This document shows positions 27,529-37,247 of a stretch of 64,000 nt of DNA, piece after piece. Source of the DNA: JBALVT01 sp045110675 (GTDB lineage Bacteria; Pseudomonadota; Gammaproteobacteria; Pseudomonadales; Halieaceae); the NCBI GenBank assembly GCA_045110675.1, contig JBGCGJ010000051.1, forward strand, positions 1 to 64,000. The letters run 5' to 3'. Numbering within the stretch: position 1 is the first letter of the stretch; each line of letters opens with the position of its first letter. Position numbers and translations under genes: made by a program. The notes below the pieces were generated by a model that was not told the origin of the DNA, did not search any database, and saw only the letters and a program-made list of their open reading frames with translations.

Positions 27529-30500
27529 TCAGGCTTTTTGAGCCGCTAGATTTTCAAGATGCATGTCGAACGCTTCAACAGCCACATCATATTCAGTTTC
27601 AAATTTATTGGTACTACGCGCGTGATCCATGTAGCCCTGCATTCGCTTGTAATCCACGGGCATAACCTTCACAAAGCGTTTTTGCGCGATGGGCCAATCC
27701 GCCAATAGCGCTGCTGCAACATCCGACTGGGTGTTCTCTTTGTGCTCAGTAATCATGGCCTTAAGGTCGGCAATATCCTCGGGGTTTTCAAGCTTCTCGA
27801 GCTCCACCATTTCCATATTGCACTTGCTGGCAAAGTCCTTTTGATCATCCAGTACATAAGCAATACCGCCCGACATACCGGCAGCAAAGTTACGCCCCGT
27901 CGGCCCCAGAACAACGGCCTTGCCGCCCGTCATGTATTCACAACCGTGATCCCCAACACCTTCGACAACCGCTGTCGCGCCAGAATTTCGAACGCAGAAG
28001 CGCTCCCCGGCCACGCCTCGAATAAACGCTTTACCTCCGGTGGCACCGAAGAAGGCGACGTTGCCTATCAGAATATTCTCGCTGGGAGCAAATTTTGCTT
28101 CTTTGTCGGGATAGACAACAAGATTGGCACCCGATAAACCTTTACCAAAATAGTCATTGGCATCGCCCTCGAGTTCAAAGCGCAATCCCTTGGCCGAGAA
28201 GCAGCCAAAACTTTGACCAGCGGAACCACTAAACTTTACCCGAATTGTATTCTCGGGCAGGCCCTCTGCATCGTACTTTTTGGAAATTTCATTGGACAAC
28301 ATCGCACCGATGGTGCGATCTGTGTTCACCACCGAGTATTCGAGATTGACCGGGGTCTTGTTCTCCAACGCCTCTTTCGCATCAGCCATCATTTGACGAT
28401 CGATGATGTCATCGATCAGATGCTTTTGCTTGGTGGAACAGTACAAGGTTTCATTGCCTGTACAATCTTCTTTAAACAACAGAGGGCTCAGATCGACGCC
28501 CTTGTATTTCCAGTGATCTACATTTTCGAGAACTTTCAGACTCTGGGTTTGGCCGACCATTTCGTTGACGGTTCGATAACCCAGTTCAGCCATGATCTCC
28601 CGAAGGCCCTCCGCCATCATGGTAAAGAAATTGACGACAATATCCGCTTGGCCGGCAAACCGGCCTCGCAGCTCTTTATCCTGGGTGGCAATTCCCACTG
28701 GGCAAGTATTCAAGTGACACTTACGCATCATAATGCAGCCCTGAACAACTAATGCCGCTGTCGCAACGCCCCACTCTTCCGCGCCCAACAAGGTCGCAAT
28801 CGCGAGATCTCTCGGGGTCTTCAACTGACCATCGGTTTGCACGGTGATACGGCTTCGCAATTTGTTTCGCACCAGCGTCTGGTGTGTTTCAGCCAATCCC
28901 AACTCCCAGGGCAAGCCAGCGTGCTTGATAGAACTCAGGGGTGAGGCACCTGTACCACCATCGTGGCCGGCGATCAGTACAACATCCGCGTAGCCTTTGC
29001 AGACACCTGACGCAATCGTACCAACACCGGCTTCAGAGACAAGCTTTACGTTAACGCGCGCCTCACGATTGGCATTCTTAAGATCGAAAATAAGCTGAGA
29101 CAAATCTTCGATAGAATAAATATCATGGTGTGGCGGAGGTGAAATAAGTCCCACCCCGGGCGTTGAGCCCCGCACTCTGCCGATCCAGGCATCAACTTTG
29201 TGTCCGGGAAGCTGCCCCCCCTCTCCGGGCTTTGCACCCTGGGCCATCTTGATCTGCAGTTCATCGGCATTGGCGAGATAATAACTGGTGACACCGAATC
29301 GGCCGGAGGCGACCTGCTTGATTCGCGATATCATCGAGTCGCCGTTTTCCAGTGGTTTAAATCGAATCGGATCTTCGCCGCCTTCGCCACTGTTGCTCTT
29401 CCCCCCGATGCGGTTCATCGCTATCGCAAGGGTCGTATGCGCCTCCCAGGAAATAGACCCGAATGACATCGCTCCGGAAGCGAAACGCTTGAAGATGTTC
29501 TCTGCAGGCTCAACTTCTTCCAGCGGAATAGATTTATGTCCAGGGGCAAACTCTAGTAAGCCGCGCAAGGTGAAGGCTTCTTTACTCTGGGTATCAACAA
29601 CGTTGGCATACTCTTTAAACTGCTCTTTATTGTTACTGGCAGTGGAGTGCTGCAGCAGACGAATCGTTGTCGGGTTGAACAGGTGCCGCTCACCATCGTG
29701 ACGCCACGCGTAATTGCCGCCACTTTTCAACAGATCGTCTGCCGCTATACGGTTCTTTGGCGGAAAACCTTCTCGATGACGTGACAGTGTCTCTTCGGCA
29801 ATCTCGTCTAGCCCAATACCCTCGATGCGGCTGATTGTGCCCGTGAAGTAATGGTCGATAACCTCACTGTTAATTCCCAAGGCTTCAAAAATTTGCGCAC
29901 CCTGGTACGACTGCAGAGTGGAAACACCCATTTTGGAGAATATCTTTAACAGCCCACTGCCTACGGCTTTGATGTACTTCGCAACGATTTGCTCATTACT
30001 TAAATCGGCACCGATTATTCCCTCATCCCGCAGGTGATAGAGAGTCTCAAGCGCAAGATAAGGATTTACCGCAGCCGCACCATAGCCCAATACCGTAGCA
30101 AACTGATGTGTCTCACGTATGTCCGCCGCCTCTAAAATAATATCGGCTTTGGCACGCAAGCCTTCTCGAATTAAAAAGTGGTGAACGGCAGCAGTTGCAA
30201 GAAGTGAAGGAATCGCCGCATGATCCGTATCAATACCTCTATCGCTTAACACAAGCAGCGAATAACCATCGGTAACCGCATCTTTGGCATGCTGACAAAG
30301 CCTGTCGATACCTATCTTTAATTCTCCAGGGTTTCCTGTGGCCCTGAAGTTAATATCGATCGTTTTAGCTTGCAGATGGTTGTTATCAATGTATTGCACT
30401 TTTCTGAGTTCTTCATTCGTCAGAACCGGCTGACTAATTTCCAGCTTATGGCAATGCTCCGGAGTCTCTTCCAACAGGTTTGGTGAGTTGCCTACGTATC

Positions 30501-32136
30501 CTCGCAGCGACATAACAAGCTCTTCCCGAATGGGGTCGATTGGAGGATTGGTCACCTGGGCAAACAGCTGTTTGAAATAGTTGGACAGCGGCTGCGTTTG
30601 GTCCGATAAAATTGCCAGAGGTGTGTCTGTACCCATTGACCCCAGAGGCTCTTTGGCAGTATTGACCATTTGCGTGAAAATAATATTGAGATCTTCATTG
30701 GTATAGCCAAACGCTTTTTGCATCTTTCGCAAATTGGTGAGCGGTGGCTGGGCGGTGGACGCGCTGGGCGTGGCCAATTCGCTCAGCAGTATCTTCCCTT
30801 CACGAAGCCATTGACCGTATGGCTGGGAGGAACAGATCTCTTTCTTGAGTTCGTCGTCGGTGATGATGCAGCCCTTTTCCAGGTCAGCAATAAAAATCTT
30901 TCCGGGCTTCAATCGGCCCTTTTTGACAACTGTTGACTGATCAACACACAGGGCACCCGTCTCCGAACCCATGATTAAAGTGCCGTCATCAGTCAATAGA
31001 TAGCGTGATGGGCGTAGTCCATTTCGATCCAGGGTGGCTCCGATCATTTTGCCATCAGTAAAGGAAATTGACGCAGGACCATCCCAAGGCTCCATAATGC
31101 AGGCATAGTATTCATAGAAAGCGCGCTTCACCGGGTCCATGTTCTCCTGGGTCTGCCAAGCCTCTGGCACCACCATCATCATCACCTGAGCCAATGGTCT
31201 ACCGCTGAGAACCAACAATTCAATCGCCATATCGAGGTTCGCTGAATCGGAGTTACTGCGATTTGAAATAGGAAGTAGCATTTTCAATTCGGCATCGGAG
31301 AAATTAATTGACTTAAACATCGCCTCTCGAGCGTTCATCCAGTTGATATTGCCTTGGACTGTATTGATCTCTCCGTTGTGAGACAAATAGCGGAACGGCT
31401 GGGCACGATGCCATGCTGGAAAAGTATTGGTTGAAAAACGCGAATGGAACATCGCCAAGCCGGAGGTTACATCCTCATCTTGAAGATCCAGATAATACTG
31501 TCTCACCTGTGCGGTCGTGAATTGGCCTTTGTAGACGATAGTGCTGGCGGACATAGAGACGACGTAAAATTCATCCACTTTGTTAGCGATGGTGTCGTTG
31601 ATGGTATGCGCCACATATTTACGCAAGATAAAGAGTTTTCGCTCAAATTCCTGTGCGCTTAAGCCTTCGGGTTTTTCAATAAACACTTGTTCAATCTGTG
31701 GCTCACTCTCAACGGCAGCCGCACCCAGCATGGAATTATCAGATGGCACTGGACGGTAACCCAATAAGCCGAGACCCAACTCGTCCATGGCGTCGTTGAG
31801 AACTTTGCGGCACTTCTCGGCTTGTTCAGCGCCGGAAGGGAAGAACAACATTCCCACCCCATAGTTACCCGCCGCCGGTAGTGTCATACCCTGATTGTTC
31901 ACTTGAGCGGCAAAAAAGTCATGGGGAATTTGGATTAGAATACCGGCGCCATCGCCACTGCGAACATCAAAGCCAGTTCCACCGCGGTGCTCCATGCAGC
32001 TCAACATGGTCAGCGCATTTTCAATAATATCGTGGGACTTTTTGCCCTGGAGGTTGGTAACAAACCCAATACCACAGCTATCGCGTTCGAATTCAGCACG
32101 ATACAAACCACGAGAATTATTACTAATGCTATTCAT
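27529..32136 (-). CDS. gltB: Glutamate synthase large (alpha) subunit
   Basis: About 1535 residues. I chose ATG at 32134-32136 (MNSISNNSRGL) because AGGAAG lies 8 nt upstream; an in-frame start at 32208 adds 24 unlikely residues. The class II glutaminase Cys follows a short propeptide (ERDSCGIGF, Cys21), so maturation would remove about 20 residues. Next come the central and FMN-binding synthase domains (GGKSNSGEGGEDP, AKPGEGGQLPGHKVD), the 3Fe-4S cluster motif CIMMRKCHLNTCP, and the C-terminal beta-helix (GSAGQSFGCF, GATGGKAFIRG). All expected parts are present. First gene of the gltBD transcript. Confidence 0.97.
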   Translation of the reverse strand: MNSISNNSRGLYRAEFERDSCGIGFVTNLQGKKSHDIIENALTMLSCMEHRGGTGFDVRSGDGAGILIQIPHDFFAAQVNNQGMTLPAAGNYGVGMLFFPSGAEQAEKCRKVLNDAMDELGLGLLGYRPVPSDNSMLGAAAVESEPQIEQVFIEKPEGLSAQEFERKLFILRKYVAHTINDTIANKVDEFYVVSMSASTIVYKGQFTTAQVRQYYLDLQDEDVTSGLAMFHSRFSTNTFPAWHRAQPFRYLSHNGEINTVQGNINWMNAREAMFKSINFSDAELKMLLPISNRSNSDSANLDMAIELLVLSGRPLAQVMMMVVPEAWQTQENMDPVKRAFYEYYACIMEPWDGPASISFTDGKMIGATLDRNGLRPSRYLLTDDGTLIMGSETGALCVDQSTVVKKGRLKPGKIFIADLEKGCIITDDELKKEICSSQPYGQWLREGKILLSELATPSASTAQPPLTNLRKMQKAFGYTNEDLNIIFTQMVNTAKEPLGSMGTDTPLAILSDQTQPLSNYFKQLFAQVTNPPIDPIREELVMSLRGYVGNSPNLLEETPEHCHKLEISQPVLTNEELRKVQYIDNNHLQAKTIDINFRATGNPGELKIGIDRLCQHAKDAVTDGYSLLVLSDRGIDTDHAAIPSLLATAAVHHFLIREGLRAKADIILEAADIRETHQFATVLGYGAAAVNPYLALETLYHLRDEGIIGADLSNEQIVAKYIKAVGSGLLKIFSKMGVSTLQSYQGAQIFEALGINSEVIDHYFTGTISRIEGIGLDEIAEETLSRHREGFPPKNRIAADDLLKSGGNYAWRHDGERHLFNPTTIRLLQHSTASNNKEQFKEYANVVDTQSKEAFTLRGLLEFAPGHKSIPLEEVEPAENIFKRFASGAMSFGSISWEAHTTLAIAMNRIGGKSNSGEGGEDPIRFKPLENGDSMISRIKQVASGRFGVTSYYLANADELQIKMAQGAKPGEGGQLPGHKVDAWIGRVRGSTPGVGLISPPPHHDIYSIEDLSQLIFDLKNANREARVNVKLVSEAGVGTIASGVCKGYADVVLIAGHDGGTGASPLSSIKHAGLPWELGLAETHQTLVRNKLRSRITVQTDGQLKTPRDLAIATLLGAEEWGVATAALVVQGCIMMRKCHLNTCPVGIATQDKELRGRFAGQADIVVNFFTMMAEGLREIMAELGYRTVNEMVGQTQSLKVLENVDHWKYKGVDLSPLLFKEDCTGNETLYCSTKQKHLIDDIIDRQMMADAKEALENKTPVNLEYSVVNTDRTIGAMLSNEISKKYDAEGLPENTIRVKFSGSAGQSFGCFSAKGLRFELEGDANDYFGKGLSGANLVVYPDKEAKFAPSENILIGNVAFFGATGGKAFIRGVAGERFCVRNSGATAVVEGVGDHGCEYMTGGKAVVLGPTGRNFAAGMSGGIAYVLDDQKDFASKCNMEMVELEKLENPEDIADLKAMITEHKENTQSDVAAALLADWPIAQKRFVKVMPVDYKRMQGYMDHARSTNKFETEYDVAVEAFDMHLENLAAQKA

Positions 32137-32731
32137 ACACAAACTTCCTATAAAATTAATGCCGTACATCACAGACTGTGGACTATCGAAAAAAACCTCA
32201 GGGTGCAATTCCTACGCAGCTCCACGCAAAACCGGTCAATCTCAACAACGATAAAACACAGCCTTTTTTCATATTTAACCGTCATAAAAGTCCCGAAAGT
32301 CTCGTTCAGGTTAGAAACCATACGATCAGGAATTTTCTACGGTGCGACTAGATATACCCTGCAGGCTGTAATTACGCCTTACTGCGGGAAGCCGCCTCTA
32401 ATTGGAGCCGTAACCACAGCGTGAATGCACTTTGGTGATCAAAGCCGAAAAAACGCTAAACTCTTGACACAGAAGGAAAAAGTCGTTCTCTGTCACAAAT
32501 CAGGTAGAAAAATCCCCCACCCTTTTTCGAGCCCGCTATTTGATAACATTTTGAGGAAAAAGAACAGCCCCAATCACTCTAGAAACTATTGGCCTAACGG
32601 GCGTCAGGATGGTAGTAACCGGGATTGAGGCCGGGACATCTGAGACGATTTTCCGGCCATCAGTTGCAGAGAGTCGCGAGCGGGTGGAACAGCGGCCCCA
32701 GTAAATCCAAACCGGGGCGACCGCTCTATCC
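32137..32731. other. 595-bp intergenic region upstream of gltB
   Basis: No gene is supported here. It must hold the gltB promoter and leader. One inverted repeat is visible, TGACACAGA (32465-32473) against TCTCTGTCA (32487-32495), one mismatch, 13-nt spacer, either an operator or hairpin. Near the end, AGCGG-CCCC (32691-32699) pairs with GGGG and CCGCT (32714-32725) across a 3-nt bulge, 7 bp past the receptor stop, a possible terminator without T run for the TonB receptor gene. Confidence 0.4.
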
Positions 32732-35260
32732 CTAGAACTCTTTTCTAACGCCTAGCACCATATGGCGCGGGGCGCGGTAGGAGACTTCGTTGCAACCGCA
32801 CAGTGTAGCCAGGTCGAAACCCTGGACACCAGCACGCTCATCGGTGGCGTTGCGAAGAGCGAGGCTCACTGACCATGGGGCCTCTGTTCCGCTTTCCCAG
32901 TTCACCAGAGCATTGACCATGGTATATGAGTCAAACTTATCTGCGTCGAAGTTGCGCAGATTGTAGAAAAACTCATCGGAGTAACTGACATCACCCTGCA
33001 CCGTCATCGTGCCCCCCAACATATCCCAGCCGTAGCGAGCCATGGCGAAGGCTTGAAACTCAGGGGTATACGTTGGCTCTACATCAATGGTTCCAAGAGG
33101 CGACCCGCTTCGCAAGGGCAAATCCTCAATTTCCGCATCGACATAAGAAGCGCTCAGTATCAGATCCAGTCCGTCTATAGGGCTGGTAAGAACTTCTAAT
33201 TCAAGACCGAAGGTCTCGGCATCTTTGTTCAGTGACACCCCGCCGACCCCTACGAACAAAAACGCCTGATAGTCTTCGTAATCGTAGTAATAAGCAGAAC
33301 CGTTGATTCTGGTAGCGCCGTCATGCAGGGTCGCCTTGAAACCCACCTCATAAGCGGTCAAGACTTCTTCATCGTAAGGTAAGCCAGCATTGGCGCCAGA
33401 GCCAAGATAAGCCCCTAGCAACGGTGCGTTAAAGCTACCGGCCTTGACCCCGCGATTGATACCCGCGTAGAGCAGCAGGTCATCGCTGTGGCGATAATCC
33501 AACTGTAATTTGCCCGCCCATAGACTGTCAGAGGTATCGTCTTCAAAGAAGAATGGATCGCCCGCACCGGACGCATCTGGCAGAAATGCCGATACATCTC
33601 GTGTGATCACTCCATTGCCACCGGAGGGTGCGATGCCAATACCGATTTCGAAATCCTTCTCTTCACGCATGAGGCGCAGGCCACCGATGACGGAAAACTT
33701 GTCGCTCAATTTGTATTCGTACTGACCGAAGGCGCTGTAGGAATCGGTTTCCAAATTCGCGATCGTGACGATATCAGCCGGAAGGGCCACCGTACCAAAG
33801 ATACTCTGCGCCGGTGCCTTGAGCCCATTGAAAGAATCTGTATCGATGTTCAGATAGTACAATCCAAATACCCAGTCTGACCTTTCAGATGAGCCCGTCA
33901 ATCGCAGTTCCTGGGTGAAACTACTGGCATCCACCGCGCCAAAGTTAGCCAGCTGATTGACCGGTGCTGAATCCACATCGATAAACAAAAGTTTTTCGTA
34001 GTCTTTATAATCCGTTATCGACACGAAATTCAGCCCATCGTTAATATCGTAATCCACCCTCGCATTCAGGCCATTGGCTTCAGTGGAACCTTGATCATCA
34101 AAGGCGAAGTCGCTGGAAAAGGTAAAATCGTCACCATCTGGATCGATGTAGCCAAAGAAATCAGTCCCCGCTCCCTGGCGCTCACACAAGCCGATGGCCG
34201 CGCAATTACCGGGGCCAAAGGGGTTATCGGTAAAACCGTCCCCCCCGCCGTCAGCGCCATTGTCAACACCGTTTTCCGTTAGTATGGAAATTCGCGATTC
34301 GCCGGCGGGTATATCAATAACGTTATAAACCTCAGTCCTCAGATCGCCAAAAAATGGGAAGTCAGCGCTGGGGACAGCTTCTCCGATCGCAATAGTCGGT
34401 TTAGATTGATAGGGCCCGGTACTCACCTCAGTGTCGGCGTAGTTTGCCGACAGCGATATCTCCAGGTCGTCGCTGGGACGGAAGGCGAGTGTCAAACGCG
34501 CAGCAACGGTTTCATCGTCACCCAGGTCGGCACCAGCGCCAGAGCCCGGTGAGCCAATATTAAAACCGGGGTTACCGAATACATCAAAGTCTGGGGCACC
34601 CTCGGGATAGCGGTTTTCCAGATACGGGTCCTGCTCGTTGTAGCGAGCCGCCACGCGAAAGGCAACGGTATCTGAAATCGGTCCGCCAAATGCACCTTCA
34701 ACAGTGTAACCACTGGCATCGTTTGGGGTATCGAACAGGGTATAGTCCGCATTGACATAACCTTCGAATTCCTCAAAAGAGGGACGGGTAGAGAAGTAAT
34801 TGACAACGCCCCCCGTCGCATTTCTACCAAACAGAGTTCCCTGGGGACCTTTGAGAATTTCGACACGCTCGATATCGAGCACGGCAAAAGTCTGTGCCTG
34901 GGCGATGGCTATGTAACCTTCGTCGAGATACACAGCATTAGGCGATTCGATGATGTCGTTAAAATCATTCTGAGTGACACCCCGAATAGTAAATTGCACA
35001 TTCTGCCCTGCCAGGTTGCCGCTGATATGAACACCCGGGGTAAAGGCCGCGACGTCAAAACTGGAAGTCACGTTAAATGCCCGAAGTTGCTCGGCGTTAA
35101 ACGCTGTGACGGCAATACCCACATCCTGCAGACTCTGTTCTCGTTTCTGTGCGGTCACCACAATTTCTTCAAGAACACTCTGCGCTGCCGATTGCACTGC
35201 AAACGTTCCGGTAATTGCCATAACAGCACCGACTAACAATTTTTGCTTTGTGATCATCAT
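32732..35260 (-). CDS. TonB-dependent outer-membrane receptor
   Basis: About 842 residues. Signal peptide (LLVGAVMAITGTFAVQSAAQ), then a TonB-box-like LEEIVVTAQKREQSLQDVG, a plug domain (RVEILKGPQGTLFGRNATGG) and a 22-strand-type barrel ending in Phe (LGVRKEF). The plug motif GTLFGRNATGGVVNY places it among receptors of sphingomonad and marine catabolic clusters that import sterols, terpenoids or siderophores; substrate cannot be fixed. ATG at 35258-35260 has AAGG 5 nt upstream; an in-frame GTG at 35272 adds four residues. It may supply substrate for the ring-cleavage operon nearby, but is transcribed separately. Confidence 0.95.
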   Translation of the reverse strand: MMITKQKLLVGAVMAITGTFAVQSAAQSVLEEIVVTAQKREQSLQDVGIAVTAFNAEQLRAFNVTSSFDVAAFTPGVHISGNLAGQNVQFTIRGVTQNDFNDIIESPNAVYLDEGYIAIAQAQTFAVLDIERVEILKGPQGTLFGRNATGGVVNYFSTRPSFEEFEGYVNADYTLFDTPNDASGYTVEGAFGGPISDTVAFRVAARYNEQDPYLENRYPEGAPDFDVFGNPGFNIGSPGSGAGADLGDDETVAARLTLAFRPSDDLEISLSANYADTEVSTGPYQSKPTIAIGEAVPSADFPFFGDLRTEVYNVIDIPAGESRISILTENGVDNGADGGGDGFTDNPFGPGNCAAIGLCERQGAGTDFFGYIDPDGDDFTFSSDFAFDDQGSTEANGLNARVDYDINDGLNFVSITDYKDYEKLLFIDVDSAPVNQLANFGAVDASSFTQELRLTGSSERSDWVFGLYYLNIDTDSFNGLKAPAQSIFGTVALPADIVTIANLETDSYSAFGQYEYKLSDKFSVIGGLRLMREEKDFEIGIGIAPSGGNGVITRDVSAFLPDASGAGDPFFFEDDTSDSLWAGKLQLDYRHSDDLLLYAGINRGVKAGSFNAPLLGAYLGSGANAGLPYDEEVLTAYEVGFKATLHDGATRINGSAYYYDYEDYQAFLFVGVGGVSLNKDAETFGLELEVLTSPIDGLDLILSASYVDAEIEDLPLRSGSPLGTIDVEPTYTPEFQAFAMARYGWDMLGGTMTVQGDVSYSDEFFYNLRNFDADKFDSYTMVNALVNWESGTEAPWSVSLALRNATDERAGVQGFDLATLCGCNEVSYRAPRHMVLGVRKEF

Positions 35261-35536
35261 TTGCACCTTCACTCTTTTATTGATTATGTAATTCGACTCT
35301 TTGTGACTAAATCACCTTCCAACTAAAGTGGGGCAGTCACAGCCCTTTTTCAAAATTGATACCAGCCAGTCTCGCTCCCGAACCAAGCTATCAATAACAG
35401 GAGGTAGCGACAAGTTAAGGCAAAGCTCCGGCAACCGAAAGGTATGCGACGCTCAATACCTTATACTCTTCCCCTACCCTACCTAACTGACTACTCTCCT
35501 TTTAATATCGACTTTACCGAACAATCCCATCGAGGC

Positions 35537-36400
35537 TCAGCCTGTAAACTCTTTCGCGTGGTCGGCTACGAACTGGCTAAACAATCGAGGCTTTCTACCC
35601 ATTACCTGCTCTAAAGTGGGAGTAATTCCGGCGCTCGCATTCTCAGCGATGCTCGCAAACAGTGCGGATTGCGCATCGATATACCAATCGCTTTGACCCA
35701 GGCTGCTCATTTGTTGTCTGAATACGGCGGTATCAATATCAACATATTCCACCGGTTTGCGCAGTCGCTCAGAAATTATGCTGGCCAAATTATCGAAGGA
35801 CAAACTCTCGGAACCAGAAATTTCCAGGCATTGACCAAAATAGTCCGCATCTCCCAAAACTTTTAAGACAACTTCAGCGACATCACGCGTGTCTATTGCA
35901 CCGACAGATCCAAATTTCATTGGCAGTGGGATAACACCGTCAGATTTGATCGGATCACTTAAATGCAGAAGGTTCTGCATAAAGAAGTTCGGTCGTATAT
36001 GAGTGTACGGAATCCCCGAAGATTCGATATAGGATTCAGCTTGTCCGTGGCAGCGCTTCAGCTCAATCGGCGAGTTTTCGTCTGCACCTAATGCTGACAT
36101 CTTCACCAAGTGTTGGACACCACTGGTAAGCGCGGCATCTACAAAGCGCCTTTCGCAGTCATATTGATCAGGTGTATTAGCCATCAGTAAGAATGCGGCA
36201 TCAACACCGGCAAGGGCCGCCTCAAGGCTGGCTGAATCATTGAAATCCGCCAGGACAAATTCGCCGGACTCACCTTGGCCACCGCCGCGCACGAGTTGCG
36301 GATTCCTGGTCATGAAACAACAGTCCAGCAACGTGCCTGGGAGGGCTTCCAAGATTGCGCTGCCCACCTGGCCTGTACAGCCCGTCAGTAATGCCTTCAC
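35537..36400 (-). CDS. NmrA-like NAD(P)-binding protein
   Basis: About 288 residues, atypical short-chain dehydrogenase fold. The nucleotide-binding motif is ALLTGCTGQVGSAIL; then VKMSALGADENSPIELKRCHGQAE and IRPNFFMQN, as in NmrA/azoreductase-type proteins (the catalytic Tyr of classic SDRs is absent). Such proteins either reduce quinone-like compounds or sense the NADP/NADPH ratio. The GTG at 36398-36400 gives the usual N-terminus VKALLTG; a TTG at 36436 would add 12 residues. It follows the MarR gene by 43 bp in the same direction, so it is probably cotranscribed and part of the control or side-chemistry of the divergent operon. Confidence 0.85.
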   Translation of the reverse strand: MKALLTGCTGQVGSAILEALPGTLLDCCFMTRNPQLVRGGGQGESGEFVLADFNDSASLEAALAGVDAAFLLMANTPDQYDCERRFVDAALTSGVQHLVKMSALGADENSPIELKRCHGQAESYIESSGIPYTHIRPNFFMQNLLHLSDPIKSDGVIPLPMKFGSVGAIDTRDVAEVVLKVLGDADYFGQCLEISGSESLSFDNLASIISERLRKPVEYVDIDTAVFRQQMSSLGQSDWYIDAQSALFASIAENASAGITPTLEQVMGRKPRLFSQFVADHAKEFTG

Positions 36401-36443
36401 TTGGCTTTCTCTTGATTTCGAATCGCTTTTTGACAATCTTTAC

Positions 36444-37010
36444 TCATCGGCTTTCTTCCGGAGTGACCGGGCTATAGGTCGCTGAGATTCTAGCTGCATC
36501 ATCATAAATTCCAGTCAACAGACTAAGAAGATCGTTGGCGGCATGCAGCTTTTCATCAATATGGTCGATAAAGTTGGTCTTTTCGGTCAGCAGTAATGCG
36601 CGCATTTCCGCATAGCGCTCGACGATCACACTACCAGTTTCGGTAATGTCGTAGGTGTAGGTTTTACCCCGAGGCTCCTTATTTTTTAACACCAAGCCCT
36701 CACCCTGTAATTTTCGCAATGTGTACTGAACATTGGCTATATCGTCCCTATTTAACTGTCTGGCGAGTGACGTCGAAGTCTGCGGATTGTGTTGCATCGA
36801 CACGACGTGTAACAACACCAGCTCCTGGAAGTTCAGATTCTTGTTACCGGCCAAGGATCCCAACTGCTGGCAGCTGCGTTCGAAGGCACTATAAAAACGA
36901 ATGATAGCCCACTCAAATTCGGTGGTCGTAATCGAGTGGTCGTCGCCGCCCAGTCGCCACTTTCTATGCAGCATGTCCTGCTCTGGCGAATCATTGGGTT
37001 TTTTGGTCAT
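36444..37010 (-). CDS. MarR-type winged-helix transcriptional regulator
   Basis: A 188-residue DNA-binding protein. The winged-helix region spans about 60-130 (NLNFQELVLLHVVSMQ, TSLARQLNRDDIANVQYTLRKL, wing EGLVLKNKEPRGKTYTYDIT), flanked by helical dimerisation segments. It is divergent from the ring-cleavage operon across 237 bp that holds a tandem repeat (37092-37132). A role as substrate-responsive repressor or activator of that operon is the natural inference. ATG at 37008-37010 has no clear Shine-Dalgarno sequence. Confidence 0.88.
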   Translation of the reverse strand: MTKKPNDSPEQDMLHRKWRLGGDDHSITTTEFEWAIIRFYSAFERSCQQLGSLAGNKNLNFQELVLLHVVSMQHNPQTSTSLARQLNRDDIANVQYTLRKLQGEGLVLKNKEPRGKTYTYDITETGSVIVERYAEMRALLLTEKTNFIDHIDEKLHAANDLLSLLTGIYDDAARISATYSPVTPEESR

Positions 37011-37091
37011 GTAGGGCCAGTTAATCCGTATTTTATAGTTCTGCTGCTCGATTACAGGATGATCTGATTATACGGTTTCAGGCGCGAAATC

Positions 37092-37132
37092 AGAGCATCA
37101 AAGGTTGACCCTTAGAGCATGAAAAGTTGACC
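37092..37132. repeat. Tandem 19-bp direct repeat, likely operator of the ring-cleavage operon
   Basis: AGAGCATCAAAGGTTGACC (37092-37110) and AGAGCATGAAAAGTTGACC (37114-37132) are 17 of 19 identical and start 22 bp apart, two helical turns. They lie 116 bp before the operon start and 82 bp from the MarR start. Regular phasing suggests two protomers binding the same face of DNA. The protein could be the MarR regulator or an unlinked activator. Confidence 0.75.
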
Positions 37133-37247
37133 TCAGGTGCAGCTGCGAGCAAGTATAGTCTAGATTAGATATAAGTTGCATTGAAATTCAATTGAAAATA
37201 TATTGATCGACCTGACTTGCTACTGCTGATCCAGGCAGAGGTAAAAT

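Noticed and set aside
31987..32424. Plus-strand frame across the gltB start
   Set aside because: It lies antisense to gltB and its promoter region, with low-complexity composition and no recognisable domain.
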